Shown piece by piece: positions 58,781-64,000 of a stretch of DNA of 64,000 nucleotides (positions are counted from its first letter, which is position 1; each line of letters begins with the position of its first letter). The DNA lies in NCBI GenBank assembly GCA_009760855.2, contig WPIO01000089.1, positions 1,634,001 through 1,698,000 on the forward strand, read 5' to 3'. The notes below the pieces were generated by a model. That model did not search any database, was not told the DNA's origin, and was given only the letters and a program-made list of their open reading frames with translations. Position numbers and translations under genes: made by a program. This DNA comes from Cristatella mucedo. Lineage: Eukaryota; Bryozoa; Phylactolaemata; Cristatellidae.

Positions 58781-59670
58781 TGTTAAAGCAGCATATTTTT
58801 TTAATGACTGCAAAATATTTTAACTACTTCGCGCCAATTCACTGATGAATTTGAGGCAGAACGGACACTGTGGTCACGAGACCTGCGTGCAATGGTGCTA
58901 AAGCTAGTTTCTACTGAGGGCACGTTCACGCAAGGGCTCTACTAAGGCGGTCAGAACCAAGAACCTTACTTGTAGCATGTTGTCACCTATGTGCATGCGC
59001 AGACTTCGGATGCTATTGGTGCACCCGGTGTGCTGCTATGCGGGTACAAAGTCATGAGAGAGAAGCAAGTATGTGGGCCGCTCGCGAAGCCTCCTCAATT
59101 GGAGCCAGCAGCCTACCACGTGGCCCGAGACACCGACGATTCGGAACGACGACTCAGCGGCCAGCAGTGCATACTAGTCTCGAGCATTTCGTTGCCTTTA
59201 AAGTCATGTACGAATGTTGATCAGGTGCAAGCAGTAACCTGTAGCTGAATCATCGTCCTCCTACCCCTCCATCCACATGCCACGCTATCTAAGCAAGACG
59301 AGATATCGCCGCAATGCGGTGGAAAGTGACCAATCGCCTTTCAGCAATAGATGACGCTCTGTTCTCGTTGCTTGAGAGCCCTCGCCATGCGCCGTCTCAA
59401 ATAGACCGCTCTACTTGGCAAGTAAAAACTCATAAGACATCTTTTTAAGTACTAAATAATAATTCAAGCAATTTAAAAAGCTTTTTTCTATTCAAAGCAA
59501 GCGTTTTCTAAAGTTATTTCAGCGTCTATAGTTTACCTCGGGTCATATGGGTTACGTTTTGCGGATGAATACATGCCCGCCCAGCCGCCTGTGAGTGGCC
59601 AGGACACAGATTCAGTTGTCATAGCGTCTTCATAGGGTGAGCCGGTGATAACAGGTAGCTCGATCGTGAA
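58781..59670. other. calmodulin upstream region, nothing recognised
   Basis: No repeat or exon recognised. An ORF at 58991-59248 has no motif. Confidence 0.45.
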
Positions 59671-59673
59671 ATG
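59671..59673 (+). CDS. CALM: possible calmodulin start-codon exon
   Basis: Animal calmodulin genes usually have an intron directly after the ATG. Here ATG|GTATGT occurs 115 bases upstream of exon 2, with a purine at -3. It is the best match I found between 55420 and 59788, but ATG-GT is a weak signal and the real first exon may be elsewhere. Confidence 0.35.
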
Positions 59674-59788
59674 GTATGTGGGTCGCTGGCTGAGATATCT
59701 GCCACCGCCGTCGCCGTGTGGAACTGTGTTTCATTACAGTATTCTGTTCTCCCAGCGCGGAACTAAACCGCAACCTGTTTCGTTTTAG

Positions 59789-59819
59789 GCCGATCAATTG
59801 ACCGAGGAGCAGATTGCAG
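59789..59819 (+). CDS. CALM: calmodulin exon 2
   Basis: Acceptor TTTCGTTTTAG, then ADQLTEEQIA plus one base, donor GCAG|GTCAGC. Its 31 bases equal the usual length of this exon in animal calmodulin genes. It encodes the N-terminal cap of helix A. Calmodulin is the cytosolic and nuclear EF-hand calcium sensor that activates kinases, phosphatases, channels and pumps. Confidence 0.97.
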
Positions 59820-63785
<3,966 letters not shown>

Positions 63786-63814
63786 AGTTTGTCTCGATGA
63801 TGATGAGCAAATAA
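63786..63814 (+). CDS. CALM: calmodulin last exon
   Basis: 29 bases, the usual length. It completes Glu140 and encodes FVSMMMSK and TAA; the total protein is 149 residues. The end differs from FVQMMTAK (vertebrates) and FVTMMTSK (insects) in having a third methionine at position 146. AATAAA (63810-63815) overlaps the stop codon. It reads as a normal functional calmodulin. Confidence 0.93.
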
Positions 63815-64000
63815 AGCTCACTAAGTGATGCTGACCTAATCGAATTGGCCTTGGCTCGAGGCTCTAGGGAGGATTTGAGGTGCCCGAAAGTGGACTTTCT
63901 GTGGCAGCTAGAGCAATAGGAATTGGCTAATCGTATTTTTTATCCTCTTCACATTCGGCCACACTGAATGAGGTTTTAGTGAATGGGTTGTACGAGCTCT
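63815..64000. other. calmodulin 3' flank
   Basis: 3' UTR or intergenic sequence to the window edge. No second polyadenylation signal noticed. Confidence 0.5.

Overview
This is a nuclear genome window from an invertebrate metazoan. It has spliced genes with GT-AG introns, dense LINE/SINE/DNA-transposon debris, long (CT)n arrays and GC-rich patches. The only family I can name from its protein sequence is calmodulin at the right end. The calmodulin is animal-like (Phe99, Ser147), and the transposon content (L2/CR1-type LINEs, hAT elements, a SPIN-like MITE) fits a lophotrochozoan or similar invertebrate. I cannot name the phylum with confidence.

Layout, with every supported gene on the + strand. 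(1) 377-20970: a spliced gene, open at its 5' side, encoding a mostly coiled-coil protein of at least about 445 residues. It was rebuilt here from eleven exons; all junctions but one keep phase, and it ends in a conserved-looking C-terminal exon. I do not recognise the family. (2) 21906-31138: a second spliced gene of unknown family with a 170-codon Pro/Ala/Gly-rich exon, an acidic Ala/Glu-rich last exon and an apparent tandem exon duplication at 25281-25439. (3) 32800-34700, 45194-45385 and 48500-52770: GC-rich patches with isolated exon candidates, including a terminal exon ending in the class I PDZ ligand ETSV (about 49825-50025) and a two-exon start at 50420/51734. (4) 55150-63814: the calmodulin locus. 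Exons at 59789, 60048, 62048 and 63786 encode residues 2-149. A 90-codon Lys/Ala/Pro-rich exon at 55150-55419 ends in a phase-0 donor that matches the phase-0 calmodulin acceptor, so an N-terminally extended calmodulin isoform is possible.

Mobile elements fill most introns and spacers. There are about twenty copies of an L2/CR1-like LINE (here L2-A), which ends in a GCGCC/GGCGC hairpin plus (ATT)n. A second LINE (L2-B) has four copies, one with a readable reverse transcriptase carrying a YADD box. There are two tRNA-headed SINE families; the SINE2 3' tail closely resembles that of L2-A. A decayed hAT transposon (ZMYM1-like transposase) is inserted inside an L2-A copy. A 182-bp SPIN-like hAT MITE has a perfect 8-bp target duplication.

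The most noteworthy observations are the candidate extended calmodulin, the intact SPIN-like MITE (a family known for horizontal transfer), the SINE/LINE tail sharing, the duplicated exon pair, a perfect 18-bp hairpin, and the one-sided orientation of all long CT arrays. No rRNA, free-standing tRNA or CRISPR array was seen.
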